From NCBI RefSeq assembly GCF_007874125.1, contig NZ_CP040128.1:186001-250000 (forward strand): a stretch of 64,000 nucleotides of DNA, given 5' to 3'. The notes beneath the pieces are model-generated. The model was not told the DNA's origin, ran no database searches, and saw only the letters and a program-made list of their open reading frames with translations. This document shows positions 1-9,100 of the stretch, one piece after another. The position numbers were made by a program, and so were the translations under genes. Each line of letters starts with the position of its first letter. Within the stretch, counting starts at the first letter, position 1. The stretch is from Noviherbaspirillum sp. UKPF54 (GTDB lineage Bacteria; Pseudomonadota; Gammaproteobacteria; Burkholderiales; Burkholderiaceae_D).

Positions 1-822
1 TTCCTGCTGTGGATGCTGGCCGAGCTGTTCGAGCACCTGCCCGAGGTGGGCGACGTCGACAAGCCCAAGCTGGTGTTCTTCTTCGACGAGGCGCACCTGC
101 TGTTTAACGAAGCGCCCAAGCCCCTGCTGCAAAAGATCGAGCAGGTGGTGCGCCTGATCCGCTCGAAGGGCGTCGGCGTGTATTTCGTCACGCAAAATCC
201 GCTCGATATTCCCGACACGGTGCTTGGCCAGCTTGGCAACCGGGTGCAGCATGCGCTGCGCGCCTATACGCCGCGCGACCAGAAGGCGGTGCAGGCAGCG
301 GCCGAGACGTTCCGCCCCAACCCGCAGCTCGACACAGCGCAAGTCATCACCGAGCTGGGCGTGGGCGAGGCCTTGATCTCATTTCTCGACGAAAAGGGCC
401 GGCCCGACATGGTCGAGCGCGCCTACATCGTGCCGCCGGCCTCGCAGATCGGGCCTGTTTCGGCAGCGGAGCGCAGCGAAATCATCGCCAATTCCATCGT
501 TGCCGGCGTGTATGAAAAGGTGGTCGACCGCGATTCGGCGTACGAAAAGCTGAAGGGGCGCGTTGCCGCCCAGGCTACGGCCAGGCAAGAGGCGCCGGCA
601 GCCAGGCCGGCCGGCGGCGCCGACAGCGCGCCGCAGGAAAGCGGGCCGTCGTTCGGCGACTCGGTGCGCGACATGATGGGGGGATTGTTCGGTGGCAGCG
701 GCGTGGGCCGGCGCAAGGACACGATGGTGGAGGCGATGGTCAAGTCGGCCGCGCGCTCGATCGGCTCGCAAGTCGGGCGTGAAATCATCCGCGGCGTGCT
801 CGGTTCGCTGCTGAAAAAGTAG
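1..822 (+). CDS. HerA-like helicase/ATPase (DUF853 family), 3' part
   Basis: The reading frame is open from the first base of the window, so the 5' end with the Walker A motif lies outside; 273 residues are visible. A Walker B motif ([12 protein letters not shown]) sits at visible residues 24-35. It is followed by the conserved [30 protein letters not shown] stretch, which in this family carries the sensor and arginine-finger region. A low-complexity Ala/Pro/Gly linker (about 195-220) leads to a short basic amphipathic C-terminus ([15 protein letters not shown]). This pattern fits the YjgR/DUF853 group of HerA-type P-loop ATPases, cytoplasmic proteins thought to act on DNA but with no firmly assigned role. 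The next gene follows after about 60 bases on the same strand. Family assignment is secure; function is not. Confidence 0.85.
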   Translation, partial: FLLWMLAELFEHLPEVGDVDKPKLVFFFDEAHLLFNEAPKPLLQKIEQVVRLIRSKGVGVYFVTQNPLDIPDTVLGQLGNRVQHALRAYTPRDQKAVQAAAETFRPNPQLDTAQVITELGVGEALISFLDEKGRPDMVERAYIVPPASQIGPVSAAERSEIIANSIVAGVYEKVVDRDSAYEKLKGRVAAQATARQEAPAARPAGGADSAPQESGPSFGDSVRDMMGGLFGGSGVGRRKDTMVEAMVKSAARSIGSQVGREIIRGVLGSLLKK

Positions 823-882
823 GAAGGCGGGGCGGCTCGGTCCCGTTCTGCCGGAAAATCATTCGCGGCGTAAAATCGCTGC

Positions 883-1806
883 ATGACTTCAACGACCACT
901 GCTCCCGTCCAGCCTGCTTTTTCCCGTCAAGCTTATCTGTCAGGACTGGCGATCGCGATTGCCGGCGCTATCCTGTTTTCCGCCAAGGCGATCGTCGCCA
1001 AGCTGATCTACCGCTACCACGTCGACGCCGTCACCCTGATCGCATTCCGCATGCTGTTTTCGTTGCCGTTCTTTGCGGCGGTTGCATTATGGAAGGCGCG
1101 TTCCGAACCGGCGCTGGAGATGTCGGATATCGGCAAAGTCATTTTGCTGGGCTTGCTCGGCTACTACCTGTCCAGCTTCCTGGACTTTCTTGGCTTGCAA
1201 TATATCTCCGCCGGACTGGAACGGCTGATCCTGTTTCTGACGCCGTCCTTCGTGCTGCTGATTTCGTTTGCCTTCCTGAAGAAAAAAATTACCATGCTGG
1301 AGTGGGTCGCGCTGGGCGTGGCCTATCTCGGCACGGTGCTGGTGTTCCTGCACGATGTGCGCTTCGGCGGCTCGAATGTGATGCTCGGCGGCGTGCTCGT
1401 CCTCGGCAGCGCGATTTCGTATGCGGTCTACCTGCTGTTGTCGGGGGCGCTGGTGCGGCGCGTCGGAGCGATACGTCTGGTTGCCTATGCGATGTGCGCA
1501 TCGAGCGCGGCATGTATCTTGCAATTCTTCCTGTTGCGGCCAAGCTCGATGCTGGTGCAGCCGATGCCGGTTTACGGATTGTCGCTGTTGAATGCGGTGC
1601 TGTGCACCGTGTTGCCAGTCTTCCTGACCATGGTTGCGGTCGCGCGCATCGGCGCGGCGTCCGCTTCGCAGGCGGGCATGATCGGCCCGGTGTCGACCCT
1701 GTTCATGGGCGCGGTGATCCTGGACGAACCGGTGACGGGCATCCAGCTGGCTGGCACTGCGCTGGTGCTGGTCGGGATTTATCTGGTTTCAAGAAAAAAA
1801 GCGTAA
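883..1806 (+). CDS. DMT superfamily permease (two EamA domains)
   Basis: The 307-residue protein has about ten hydrophobic helices in two similar halves, as in EamA drug/metabolite transporters. The N-terminal half holds a FSAKAIVAKLIY segment and the second half ends with LDEPVTGIQLAGTALVLVGIYLVS, the typical end of the second EamA repeat. It should lie in the inner membrane and export or import a small metabolite; the substrate cannot be read from sequence. The ATG at 883 is the first in-frame start after the preceding gene. The SDR-family gene begins 10 bases after its stop, so the two are probably cotranscribed. Confidence 0.85.
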   Translation: MTSTTTAPVQPAFSRQAYLSGLAIAIAGAILFSAKAIVAKLIYRYHVDAVTLIAFRMLFSLPFFAAVALWKARSEPALEMSDIGKVILLGLLGYYLSSFLDFLGLQYISAGLERLILFLTPSFVLLISFAFLKKKITMLEWVALGVAYLGTVLVFLHDVRFGGSNVMLGGVLVLGSAISYAVYLLLSGALVRRVGAIRLVAYAMCASSAACILQFFLLRPSSMLVQPMPVYGLSLLNAVLCTVLPVFLTMVAVARIGAASASQAGMIGPVSTLFMGAVILDEPVTGIQLAGTALVLVGIYLVSRKKA

Positions 1807-1815
1807 GGGAATAGC

Positions 1816-2595
1816 ATGGATTTCGGGCTACGCGGCAAACAGGCGCTGGTATGCGGCGCCAGCAAGGGATTGGGGCGCGGCTGCGCGGAAGCGCTGGCGG
1901 GCGAGGGCGTCAACGTGACGCTGGTGGCGCGCACGGCCGATGTGCTGGAGCGCACGGCTGCCGAGATCCGCGGCCAGAGCGGGGTGACGGTGACGGCGGT
2001 AGCCTGCGACATCACCACCGCCGAAGGCCGCGCGCTGGCGCTTGCTGCTTGCCCGGCCCCCGACATTCTGGTGACCAATGCCGGCGGCCCGCCGCCAGGG
2101 GATTTCCGCAGCTGGACGCGCGACGACTGGATCGCGGCGCTGGACGCCAACATGCTGACACCGATCGAGCTGATCAAGGCCACCGTCGACGGCATGATGA
2201 CGCGCCGCTTCGGGCGGATCGTCAACATCACGTCCAGCGCAGTGAAGGCGCCGATCGACATACTCGGATTGTCCAATGGCGCGCGCTCCGGGCTGACCGG
2301 TTTCGTGGCCGGGCTGGCGCGCAAGACCGTCGCCCACAACGTTACGATCAATAACCTGCTGCCGGGCCAGTTCGACACCGATCGGCTGAAAAAGACGCTG
2401 GGCGGGGCGGCGGTCGCCGCCGGCAAGTCCGTGGAAGAAGCGTTCGAGGCACGACGCATGCAGATCCCGGCGCAGCGTTTCGGCACGCCGGCCGAATTCG
2501 GCGCAGTCTGCGCATTCCTGTGCAGCGTGCATGCCGGTTACATGACTGGCCAGAACGTGCTGCTCGACGGCGGCAACTATCCAGGCACGTTCTAG
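1816..2595 (+). CDS. SDR-like protein with altered catalytic residues
   Basis: This is a 259-residue Rossmann-fold protein of the short-chain dehydrogenase/reductase type. It has a GASKGLG cofactor-binding loop at residues 14-20, an NAGG motif near residue 90 and a C-terminal GQNVLLDGG segment typical of FabG-like proteins. The expected catalytic Ser-Tyr-Lys pattern is not intact. Taking Ser140 as the catalytic serine, the tyrosine position is Ser153 and the lysine position is Arg157. A subgroup of BKR-like SDR proteins known to lack the full tetrad fits this. It may still bind NAD(P)H, but ordinary ketoreductase chemistry should not be assumed. The start at 1816 follows the permease stop by 10 bases; mgsA starts 27 bases after its own stop. 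Confidence 0.85.
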   Translation: MDFGLRGKQALVCGASKGLGRGCAEALAGEGVNVTLVARTADVLERTAAEIRGQSGVTVTAVACDITTAEGRALALAACPAPDILVTNAGGPPPGDFRSWTRDDWIAALDANMLTPIELIKATVDGMMTRRFGRIVNITSSAVKAPIDILGLSNGARSGLTGFVAGLARKTVAHNVTINNLLPGQFDTDRLKKTLGGAAVAAGKSVEEAFEARRMQIPAQRFGTPAEFGAVCAFLCSVHAGYMTGQNVLLDGGNYPGTF

Positions 2596-2622
2596 AACAT
2601 CTTTTAGCGAAACGGAGTCACC

Positions 2623-3012
2623 GTGAAAAAACGCATCGCATTGATCGCTCACGATCAGAAGAAGGACGACATGGTGGAACTCGCGTCCGAGTATGCGGAC
2701 CTGCTGCGCCAGTGCCTCCTGGTCGCCACCGGCACCACCGGCAAGCGACTGGCCGACGAAGTTGGTCTGACTGTAGAGCGCAAGCTGTCCGGACCCTACG
2801 GCGGCGACTTGCAGATTGGCGCCGAATTGGTCGATGGCAAGATCGATTGCGTGATCTTCCTGCGTGACCCGATGACCGCGCATCCGCACGAACCCGATGT
2901 CAACGCGCTGGTGCGTGCTTGCGACGTGCACAACGTGCCGTGCGCCACCAATGTCGTGTCGGCCAAGCTGCTGCTGGCGCAAATGGTTCCCCATCACCAT
3001 CATCATTCATAA
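2623..3012 (+). CDS. mgsA: Methylglyoxal synthase
   Basis: This 129-residue protein matches MgsA, which converts dihydroxyacetone phosphate to methylglyoxal and phosphate in the cytoplasm, bypassing lower glycolysis when phosphate is short. Visible active-site elements are Asp11 in the AHDQKK segment, Asp62 in SGPYGGD, Asp82 in FLRDP, His89 and Asp92 in [10 protein letters not shown]. With a constant offset of nine these fall on the known E. coli residues D20, D71, D91, H98 and D101. Translation starts at GTG 2623, with ACGGAG about six bases upstream. The C-terminus is a natural run of five histidines before a final serine. The quinone oxidoreductase gene starts ten bases later, suggesting an operon. 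Confidence 0.95.
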   Translation: MKKRIALIAHDQKKDDMVELASEYADLLRQCLLVATGTTGKRLADEVGLTVERKLSGPYGGDLQIGAELVDGKIDCVIFLRDPMTAHPHEPDVNALVRACDVHNVPCATNVVSAKLLLAQMVPHHHHHS

Positions 3013-3022
3013 AGGAAGAATA

Positions 3023-3997
3023 ATGACGAAGGCAATCCGCATGTCCGCCGCCGGCGGTCCCGAAGTGATGGAATATGTCGATGTCGAGGTCGGCGAGCCC
3101 GGTCCCGGCGAAGCGCGCGTGCGCCAGGCCGCTTGCGGCCTGAATTACATCGACGTGTACTTCCGTACCGGCGCCTACCCGCAGCCGCTGCCGGCCGGCC
3201 TGGGCATGGAGGGCGCCGGCACGGTGGAAGCGGTCGGTCCGGGTGTCACGCACGTCAAGCCGGGCGACCGGGTTGCCTACGCGGGCCGTCCGCCCGGTGC
3301 GTATGCGCAGGCGCGCGTGATGCCGGCCGCGGTGCTGGTCAAGCTGCCCGACGAGATCGATTTCGAGACGGCCGCCGCGATGATGCTGCAGGGCTTGACC
3401 GTGCAATACCTGTTCCGCCGTACTTTCCCGCTAAAGGGCGGCGAAACCATCCTGTTCCATGCGGCCGCCGGCGGGGTCGGCCTGATCGCTTGCCAGTGGG
3501 CAAAGGCGTTGGGCGTGACCATGATCGGCACCGTCGGCTCCGACGAAAAGGCGGAACTGGCCAGGGCGCACGGCTGTACCCACACGATCAACTACAACAA
3601 GGAAAACTTCGTCGAGCGCGTCAAGGAAATCACCGCAGGCCGTGGCGTGCCGGTGGTGTACGACTCGATCGGCAAGGATACCTTCACCGGCTCGCTCGAT
3701 TGCCTGGCGCCCCTAGGCATGATGGTCAGCTTCGGCGCCGCGTCGGGCCCGGTGCCGCCGTTTTCGTTGAATGAACTGGCCTCGCGCGGCTCGCTGTTCA
3801 TTACCCGGCCGTCGCTGTTCAACTATATCGCCAAGCGCGAAGACCTGGACGCGATGGCGGCCGATTTGTTCAGCATGGTGGTCAGCGGCAAGGTCAAGAT
3901 CGACATCAACCAGCGTTATGCCTTGCAGGACGCGGCGCAGGCGCACCGCGATCTGGAAGCGCGCAAGACGACCGGCTCGACCATCCTGATTCCGTGA
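3023..3997 (+). CDS. NADPH:quinone oxidoreductase-like, zinc-independent MDR family
   Basis: The 324-residue protein is a medium-chain dehydrogenase/reductase of the quinone oxidoreductase (Qor/zeta-crystallin) branch. It has the GroES-like N-terminal domain with a NYIDVYFRTGAY segment and a Rossmann domain with AAAGGVGLIACQWAKALG near residues 150-170. The cysteine-rich structural zinc lobe is absent, as in Qor. It probably reduces quinones or alpha,beta-unsaturated carbonyls with NADPH. The frame is open further upstream, but ATG 3023 is preceded by AAGGAAGAA and gives the family's normal N-terminus (MTKAIRM). It lies 10 bases after mgsA; a link to aldehyde detoxification is plausible but only inferred. 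Confidence 0.9.
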   Translation: MTKAIRMSAAGGPEVMEYVDVEVGEPGPGEARVRQAACGLNYIDVYFRTGAYPQPLPAGLGMEGAGTVEAVGPGVTHVKPGDRVAYAGRPPGAYAQARVMPAAVLVKLPDEIDFETAAAMMLQGLTVQYLFRRTFPLKGGETILFHAAAGGVGLIACQWAKALGVTMIGTVGSDEKAELARAHGCTHTINYNKENFVERVKEITAGRGVPVVYDSIGKDTFTGSLDCLAPLGMMVSFGAASGPVPPFSLNELASRGSLFITRPSLFNYIAKREDLDAMAADLFSMVVSGKVKIDINQRYALQDAAQAHRDLEARKTTGSTILIP

Positions 3998-4004
3998 GCC
4001 GATA

Positions 4005-4160
4005 GTGGAACGACCTGACGACAATCCGATGCGCCATCCGGCCGAGCAGCCGTCCGGGAGCGACGACAGCCCGAAGTTCGGCCGGCTGCTCGTCGTGCTG
4101 TTGTGCGCGGTGCTGGTGATCGTCGCGATCACCTTCATTTCGGAAGCGATGTATATGTAA
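4005..4160 (+). CDS. Small single-pass membrane protein
   Basis: A 51-codon frame starts with GTG at 4005, seven bases after the qor stop (alternative ATG at 4029 gives 43 codons). The first half is polar and charged (MERPDDNPMRHPAEQ). The second half is one strong hydrophobic helix (LLVVLLCAVLVIVAITFI), ending EAMYM. A good intrinsic hairpin follows five bases after the stop, which supports a real end of transcription here. No homologue is recognised, and a protein this short could be spurious. The close spacing to qor, the clean transmembrane segment and the terminator favour a genuine gene. Confidence 0.5.
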   Translation: MERPDDNPMRHPAEQPSGSDDSPKFGRLLVVLLCAVLVIVAITFISEAMYM

Positions 4161-4164
4161 GGGG

Positions 4165-4205
4165 CTATCTTCGTCTGGGGCCTGAGCTGAGGCGGACGAA
4201 GATAG
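4165..4205. terminator. Bidirectional hairpin between convergent genes
   Basis: CTATCTTCGTC at 4165-4175 is exactly complementary to GACGAAGATAG at 4195-4205, giving an 11-bp perfect stem. It lies in the 46-base gap between the small plus-strand membrane-protein gene and the minus-strand lipoprotein gene. There is no long T-run on either side. Confidence 0.7.
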
Positions 4206-4206
4206 A

Positions 4207-4845
4207 TCACTGCATCTTCAATTCCACCCGATGCGGCACGCCGCTCTTGCCGGGGAAATCGGCAAAGGCGCTTTTCACCATGTACGGCATCACGGCTGCC
4301 AGCGAGCCGTTGCGCCCTTCGCTGACCACCGTCGTTTCATACAGCTTCTTGCCGTCGGCTACCTGCGCCATCACGACGCGCAACTGGCGCGTGTACAGCT
4401 GGTAATTCTCTTCGCGCCGCTCGACGACCGGCGGTCCGTACCAGAACGGGTCGTAGAACGGGCTGTAGTAGCCGCGCCAGGCCGGCCCGTACCAATACGG
4501 GTTGACGATGGGCGCCGGATAGGGATTGACTACCACCGGGTATACCTCGTGCACGTCACGCACCCTGATGCCGTAACTGAGCATCACCTTCAGCTTGGGC
4601 GGATGCGCCGTGTTCGCCTCTGTGAAGCCGAGCCGGTTCAGTTCGGCGCGCACCAGGTTTTCGTAGCTGCGGTATTCCAGGTTGTTGTCCTGGTCCCTGG
4701 TGCGTTCGAAGACATAGGATTTGTCCTGCAGCTGCGCCGGCCATTCATGGAATGCCGTGACATCGCTCTTGATCGTGTTCGTGGCGCAGCCGCCCAGCAG
4801 CAAGCCCGACGCGACCAGGCAGGCGGCGATCAGCCAACGTTTCAT
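4207..4845 (-). CDS. DUF4136-type lipoprotein
   Basis: This 212-residue secreted protein begins MKRWLIAACLVASGLLLGGCA, a lipoprotein signal with lipobox LGGC, so it should be anchored to the cell envelope. The body has the pattern of DUF4136 lipoproteins: a SYENLVRAELNRLGF segment, an MLSYGIRV strand and an unusual Tyr/Trp/Pro-rich stretch around the middle (WYGPAWRGYYSPFYDPFWYG). The frame is open for 12 codons upstream, but ATG 4845 is chosen because it starts the signal peptide directly and is preceded by a GGAGAGAAGG site. It ends at the shared hairpin with the plus-strand genes. The molecular role is unknown. Confidence 0.8.
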   Translation of the reverse strand: MKRWLIAACLVASGLLLGGCATNTIKSDVTAFHEWPAQLQDKSYVFERTRDQDNNLEYRSYENLVRAELNRLGFTEANTAHPPKLKVMLSYGIRVRDVHEVYPVVVNPYPAPIVNPYWYGPAWRGYYSPFYDPFWYGPPVVERREENYQLYTRQLRVVMAQVADGKKLYETTVVSEGRNGSLAAVMPYMVKSAFADFPGKSGVPHRVELKMQ

Positions 4846-5061
4846 ACCTTCTCTCCAGCTCGGCATCCCGGATTTCAGCATAAGTCAGATGCAAATTAAG
4901 TGCGTAAGTATTTGTAACCGCGAGGGAAGTGCCGGAATGCTCCTCGGCGCGCCGCCATCACGAAAAGCGCAAATGTCGAATTCGCCGGAATAGGCTCCCC
5001 TACCATAGGTTGGTAAAATGCGGGTTTGCGCCACATTATCCTCCGATTTACGGACCTCGCC

Positions 5062-7731
5062 ATGCGTACCGATACTCCCCTGACCATTTATCGCAAGGAC
5101 TACACGCCGCCCGCCTTCTGGGTCGAGACGGTTGAAATGGGCTTCGACCTCGATCCGGAAGCGACCCACGTCGCCACCCGCATGACCCTGACGCGCAACC
5201 ACGCCGGCAAGGGCAAGAGCCTGGTGCTGTACGGCGAGGCCTTGCGCCTGGTACAGCTGCGGATGAACGGCAAGGCGCTCAGCAAGCGCGCCTACACGCT
5301 GGGTCAGGGCACTCTGGAGATCCACAATCCGCCCGACCGGGTCACGCTCGAAATCGAAACCGTTACCCATCCGAGCATGAATACTTCGCTGATGGGCTTG
5401 TACGTATCCGACGGTAATTTCTTCACGCAATGCGAAGCCGAAGGCTTCCGCAAGATCACCTATTTCCCCGACCGCCCCGACGTCATGGCGAAGTACAAGG
5501 TGATGTTGCGTGCTGACAAGGAAAAGTATCCGGTCCTGCTGTCCAACGGCAATCTGGTCGAGCAGGGCGACTTGGGCGACGGCCGTCATTACGCTGTGTG
5601 GGAAGACCCGTTCAAGAAACCGTCCTACCTGTTCGCGCTGGTGGCCGGCAAGCTGGTGTGTCAGGAGGAAAAATACACGCTGCAGTCCGGACGCGAAGTG
5701 CTGCTGCAGGTCTGGGTGGAAGAGGGCAATCTCGACAAGACCCAGCACGCGATGGATTCGCTCAAGCGCAGTATCCGCTGGGACGAGGAGCGTTTCGGCC
5801 TGGAGCTCGACCTCGACCGCTTCATGATCGTCGCCGTCGGCGACTTCAACATGGGCGCGATGGAAAACAAGGGCTTGAACATCTTCAACACCAAGTATGT
5901 GCTGGCCAACCCGCGCATCGCCACCGACACCGACTACGCGAACATCGAATCGGTGGTCGGCCACGAATATTTCCATAACTGGACCGGCAACCGCGTCACC
6001 TGCCGCGACTGGTTCCAGCTGTCGCTGAAGGAAGGCCTGACCGTTTTCCGCGACCAGGAGTTTTCAGCCGACATGATCGGCACCGACAGCGGGCGCGCGG
6101 TCAAGCGCATCGAGGACGTGCGCGTGTTGCGCCAGGCGCAGTTCCCGGAAGACGCCGGCCCGATGGCGCATCCGGTGCGGCCCGACTCCTACGTCGAAAT
6201 CAACAACTTCTATACCGTCACCGTCTACGAAAAAGGCGCGGAAGTGGTGCGCATGTACCAGACCCTGTTCGGCCGCGAGGGCTTCCGCAAGGGCATGGAC
6301 CTGTACTTCCAGCGCCATGACGGCTGCGCGGTCGAGTGCGACGATTTCCGCCGCGCAATGGGTGACGCCAACGGGCGCGACCTGTCGCAGTTCGAGCTGT
6401 GGTACTGCCAGTCCGGCACGCCGCACCTGAAGGTCGATACGCACTACGACGAAGTCGCCAAGACCTATGCCGTCACGCTCACGCAATCCTGCCCGCCGAC
6501 GCCGGGGCAGCCGGCCAAGCAACCCTTCCATATCCCGGTCGCGGTCGCTTTGATTGACGGTAACGGGCGCGACTTGCCGCTGCATTTGGACGGCGTCGAG
6601 ATCGATGGCCTCGCGCCGACGACGATGGTGCTGGAGCTGACGCAGCAGCGCCAGAGCTTCGAATTTTGCAACGTGCCGGAGCATCCGGTGCCGTCGATCC
6701 TGCGCGGCTTTTCCGCGCCGGTCGTGCTCGAGATCGACTACTCCGACGCCGAGCTGGCGTTCCTGATGGCGCACGACAGCGACCCGTTCAACCGCTGGGA
6801 AGCCGGTCAGCGCCTGGCGATGCGCCGCCTGCTGGCGCTGGCCGAGGCAGTGCAGAAAGATCATGCCTTGTCCGATTCTGAGCTGCAGGAAACGGCGCTG
6901 GGCAAGGCCTATCGCAAGATCCTGGCCGACCGCACGCTCGATCCGGCATTCTGCGAACTGGCCCTGACGCTGCCGTCCGAGACGGTCGTCGCCGAGCAGA
7001 TGGACGTGGTCGACCCGCACGCGATCCACGCGGTGCGCCAGTTCATGCGCCGCGCGCTGGCAGCGGCCATGCGGGTCGAGTGGGAAGTGGCTTACCAGGC
7101 GAATCGTACGCCCGGCGCGTACAGCCCGGACGCGGCGTCGGCCGGCAAGCGCGCCCTGAAAAATCTCGCGCTGTCCTACCTCGTGGAGCTCGATGAGCCG
7201 CAGGGCCACCTGCTGGCGCAAAGCCAGTGTGACCAGGCGAATAACATGACCGACCGCATCGCTGCGTTGTCGGCCCTGGTCAACAGCAGCGCCGCCGGCA
7301 AGGACGAAGCGCTGGCGCGCTTCTATGCCGATTTCGAGCAGGAAGCGCTGGTGATCGACAAGTGGTTCGCGCTGCAGGCAATGGCGCGCACCACTGACGT
7401 GGCCAAGGTGCGCGCGCTGATGCAGCACCCGGCCTTCACCCTGAAAAACCCCAATCGCGCGCGCAGCCTGATCTTCAGCTTCTGCAACGGCAACCCGGCG
7501 CAATTCCATGCAGTCGACGGCAGCGGCTACGAATTCTGGGCCGACCAGGTCATCGCGCTCAATGCAATCAATCCGCAGGTCGCCGCGCGCCTGGCGCGCA
7601 GCCTCGACCGCTGGCGCAAATACGCGCCAGCCTTGCAGGAAAAGATGCAAGCCGCATTGAGGCGCGTCGCCGCCACCAAGTCGCTGTCGAAAGACGTGCT
7701 GGAAGTGATCACCAAATCCCTCGCCAATTAA
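5062..7731 (+). CDS. pepN: Aminopeptidase N (M1 family)
   Basis: An 889-residue M1 metallopeptidase that removes N-terminal amino acids from peptides in the cytoplasm. The exopeptidase motif GAMEN is at residues 265-269. The zinc site HEYFH is at 301-305 with the third ligand Glu324, matching E. coli PepN with a constant offset of four. Length equals the bacterial PepN norm (about 870-890). ATG 5062 is preferred over the in-frame ATG at 5026, because the shorter form begins MRTDTPLTIYRKDYTPP like other PepN proteins. fbp starts 24 bases after the stop, a pairing that also suggests a Burkholderiales chromosome. Confidence 0.97.
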   Translation: MRTDTPLTIYRKDYTPPAFWVETVEMGFDLDPEATHVATRMTLTRNHAGKGKSLVLYGEALRLVQLRMNGKALSKRAYTLGQGTLEIHNPPDRVTLEIETVTHPSMNTSLMGLYVSDGNFFTQCEAEGFRKITYFPDRPDVMAKYKVMLRADKEKYPVLLSNGNLVEQGDLGDGRHYAVWEDPFKKPSYLFALVAGKLVCQEEKYTLQSGREVLLQVWVEEGNLDKTQHAMDSLKRSIRWDEERFGLELDLDRFMIVAVGDFNMGAMENKGLNIFNTKYVLANPRIATDTDYANIESVVGHEYFHNWTGNRVTCRDWFQLSLKEGLTVFRDQEFSADMIGTDSGRAVKRIEDVRVLRQAQFPEDAGPMAHPVRPDSYVEINNFYTVTVYEKGAEVVRMYQTLFGREGFRKGMDLYFQRHDGCAVECDDFRRAMGDANGRDLSQFELWYCQSGTPHLKVDTHYDEVAKTYAVTLTQSCPPTPGQPAKQPFHIPVAVALIDGNGRDLPLHLDGVEIDGLAPTTMVLELTQQRQSFEFCNVPEHPVPSILRGFSAPVVLEIDYSDAELAFLMAHDSDPFNRWEAGQRLAMRRLLALAEAVQKDHALSDSELQETALGKAYRKILADRTLDPAFCELALTLPSETVVAEQMDVVDPHAIHAVRQFMRRALAAAMRVEWEVAYQANRTPGAYSPDAASAGKRALKNLALSYLVELDEPQGHLLAQSQCDQANNMTDRIAALSALVNSSAAGKDEALARFYADFEQEALVIDKWFALQAMARTTDVAKVRALMQHPAFTLKNPNRARSLIFSFCNGNPAQFHAVDGSGYEFWADQVIALNAINPQVAARLARSLDRWRKYAPALQEKMQAALRRVAATKSLSKDVLEVITKSLAN

Positions 7732-7755
7732 CCATTCTTGATTCTGGAAATGCCT

Positions 7756-8757
7756 ATGAAACGGATCAGCCTCACGCAGTACCTTGTTGAAGAGCAGCGC
7801 ACCAATAACAGCATCCCGGCCGAGCTGCGCCTGTTGATCGAAGTGGTCGCACGCGCCTGCAAAACCATCAGCCACGCCGTCGGCAAGGGCGCGTTGGGCG
7901 AAGTGCTGGGCAGCGCCGGCAGCGAAAACGTGCAGGGCGAAGTGCAGAAGAAGCTCGACATCCTGTCGAATGAAATGCTGCTCGAAGCCAACGAGTGGGG
8001 CGGCCACCTGGCGGCGATGGCTTCCGAGGAAATGGAAGGCATCCACCCGATCCCGCACCGTTATCCGAAGGGCGAATACCTGCTGCTGTTCGATCCGCTC
8101 GACGGCTCGTCCAACATCGATGTGAACGTCTCGATCGGCACCATCTTCTCGGTGCTGAAAGCGCCGGAAGGCATGACCAACCCGAGCGAGCAGGATTTCC
8201 TGCAGTGCGGCAGCAAGCAGGTCGCCGCCGGCTACGCCGTCTACGGTCCGCAGACCGTGCTGGTGCTCACCACCGGCAACGGCGTGAATTGCTTCACGCT
8301 CGACCGCGAGATGGGGTCCTGGGTGCTCACGCAGCGCGACATGGCAATTCCCGCCGAGACCAAGGAATACGCGATCAACGCCTCCAATGCCCGCCACTGG
8401 TACCCGCCAGTCAAGCGCTATGTGGATGAGCTGTTGGCCGGCAAGACCGGACCGCGCGGCAAGGATTTCAATACCCGCTGGATCGCCTCGATGGTGGCCG
8501 ACGTGCACCGCATCCTGAACCGCGGCGGCGTCTTCATGTACCCGGCCGACGCGCGCGAGCCGGACAAGCCCGGTAAGCTGCGCCTGATGTATGAAGCCAA
8601 CCCGATGGCCTTCATCGTCGAGCAGGCCGGCGGCGCCGCCACCAACGGCCGCCAGCGCATCCTCGACATCCAGCCGCAAAAGCTGCACGAGCGGGTGGCG
8701 GTGTTCCTCGGATCGAGGAGCGAAGTCGAGCGCGTGACCAGCTATCACAACGAATAA
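7756..8757 (+). CDS. fbp: Fructose-1,6-bisphosphatase class I
   Basis: This 333-residue enzyme hydrolyses fructose 1,6-bisphosphate to fructose 6-phosphate in gluconeogenesis. The metal-binding signature [22 protein letters not shown] lies near residues 110-130, and the C-terminal [19 protein letters not shown] segment is the class I signature. Three starts are possible (TTG 7738, ATG 7750, ATG 7756). ATG 7756 is chosen for its spacing from TGGAA and because [10 protein letters not shown] is the usual N-terminus. It follows pepN closely. The 164 bases after it hold the promoter of the tRNA gene. Confidence 0.96.
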   Translation: MKRISLTQYLVEEQRTNNSIPAELRLLIEVVARACKTISHAVGKGALGEVLGSAGSENVQGEVQKKLDILSNEMLLEANEWGGHLAAMASEEMEGIHPIPHRYPKGEYLLLFDPLDGSSNIDVNVSIGTIFSVLKAPEGMTNPSEQDFLQCGSKQVAAGYAVYGPQTVLVLTTGNGVNCFTLDREMGSWVLTQRDMAIPAETKEYAINASNARHWYPPVKRYVDELLAGKTGPRGKDFNTRWIASMVADVHRILNRGGVFMYPADAREPDKPGKLRLMYEANPMAFIVEQAGGAATNGRQRILDIQPQKLHERVAVFLGSRSEVERVTSYHNE

Positions 8758-8857
8758 GTGCGCGAATAAGGACGCCTGCGGCAGTCGCGGAAGGCCGATT
8801 TACCAGGCTTTCCGTCAAATTTCATGTCGAAATCCGCCTCGACATGCAAGCTCCCTA

Positions 8858-8885
8858 GTGACACGACTTACTTTTTTGATAGAAT
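8858..8885 (+). promoter_or_regulatory. Sigma-70 promoter of tRNA-Thr
   Basis: GTGACA (8858-8863) and TAGAAT (8880-8885) are separated by 16 bases, a good -35/-10 pair ending 36 bases upstream of the tRNA. It is the only strong pair in the gap after fbp. Confidence 0.65.
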
Positions 8886-8921
8886 ACGCGCTTTCGCTGA
8901 TGTAGCGCGATTACTCAGCGT

Positions 8922-8997
8922 GCCGGTGTAGCTCAGTTGGTAGAGCAATTCATTCGTAATGAAAAGGTCGGCGGTTCGATTCCGTCCACCGGCACCA
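8922..8997 (+). tRNA. tRNA-Thr (anticodon CGT)
   Basis: A 76-base cloverleaf can be folded by eye. The acceptor stem GCCGGTG/CACCGGC is perfect, the D-arm is GCTC-AGTTGGTA-GAGC, the anticodon loop TTCGTAA gives CGT, and the T-arm is GGCGG-TTCGATT-CCGTC. CCA is encoded. The first pair of the anticodon stem is an A-A mismatch. CGU-anticodon tRNA reads the ACG threonine codon. Confidence 0.95.
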
Positions 8998-9037
8998 GAT
9001 ACGGCAGGCAGCCTTCAAACGCTGCGCGCCATTGAAA

Positions 9038-9069
9038 AACGCCTCGGTCTTCCGAGGCGTTTTTTTTTT
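9038..9069 (+). terminator. Rho-independent terminator of tRNA-Thr
   Basis: A ten-base stem AACGCCTCGG/CCGAGGCGTT with a TCTT loop is followed by an unbroken run of ten T residues (9060-9069). It lies 40 bases after the tRNA and points the same way. Confidence 0.9.
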
Positions 9070-9100
9070 GAATCATCTGTCGTGCGGTACCGGCCGGCCC

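Noticed and set aside
6064..8748. Long open frame opposite pepN and fbp
   Set aside because: It crosses two well-defined plus-strand genes and shows no family features.
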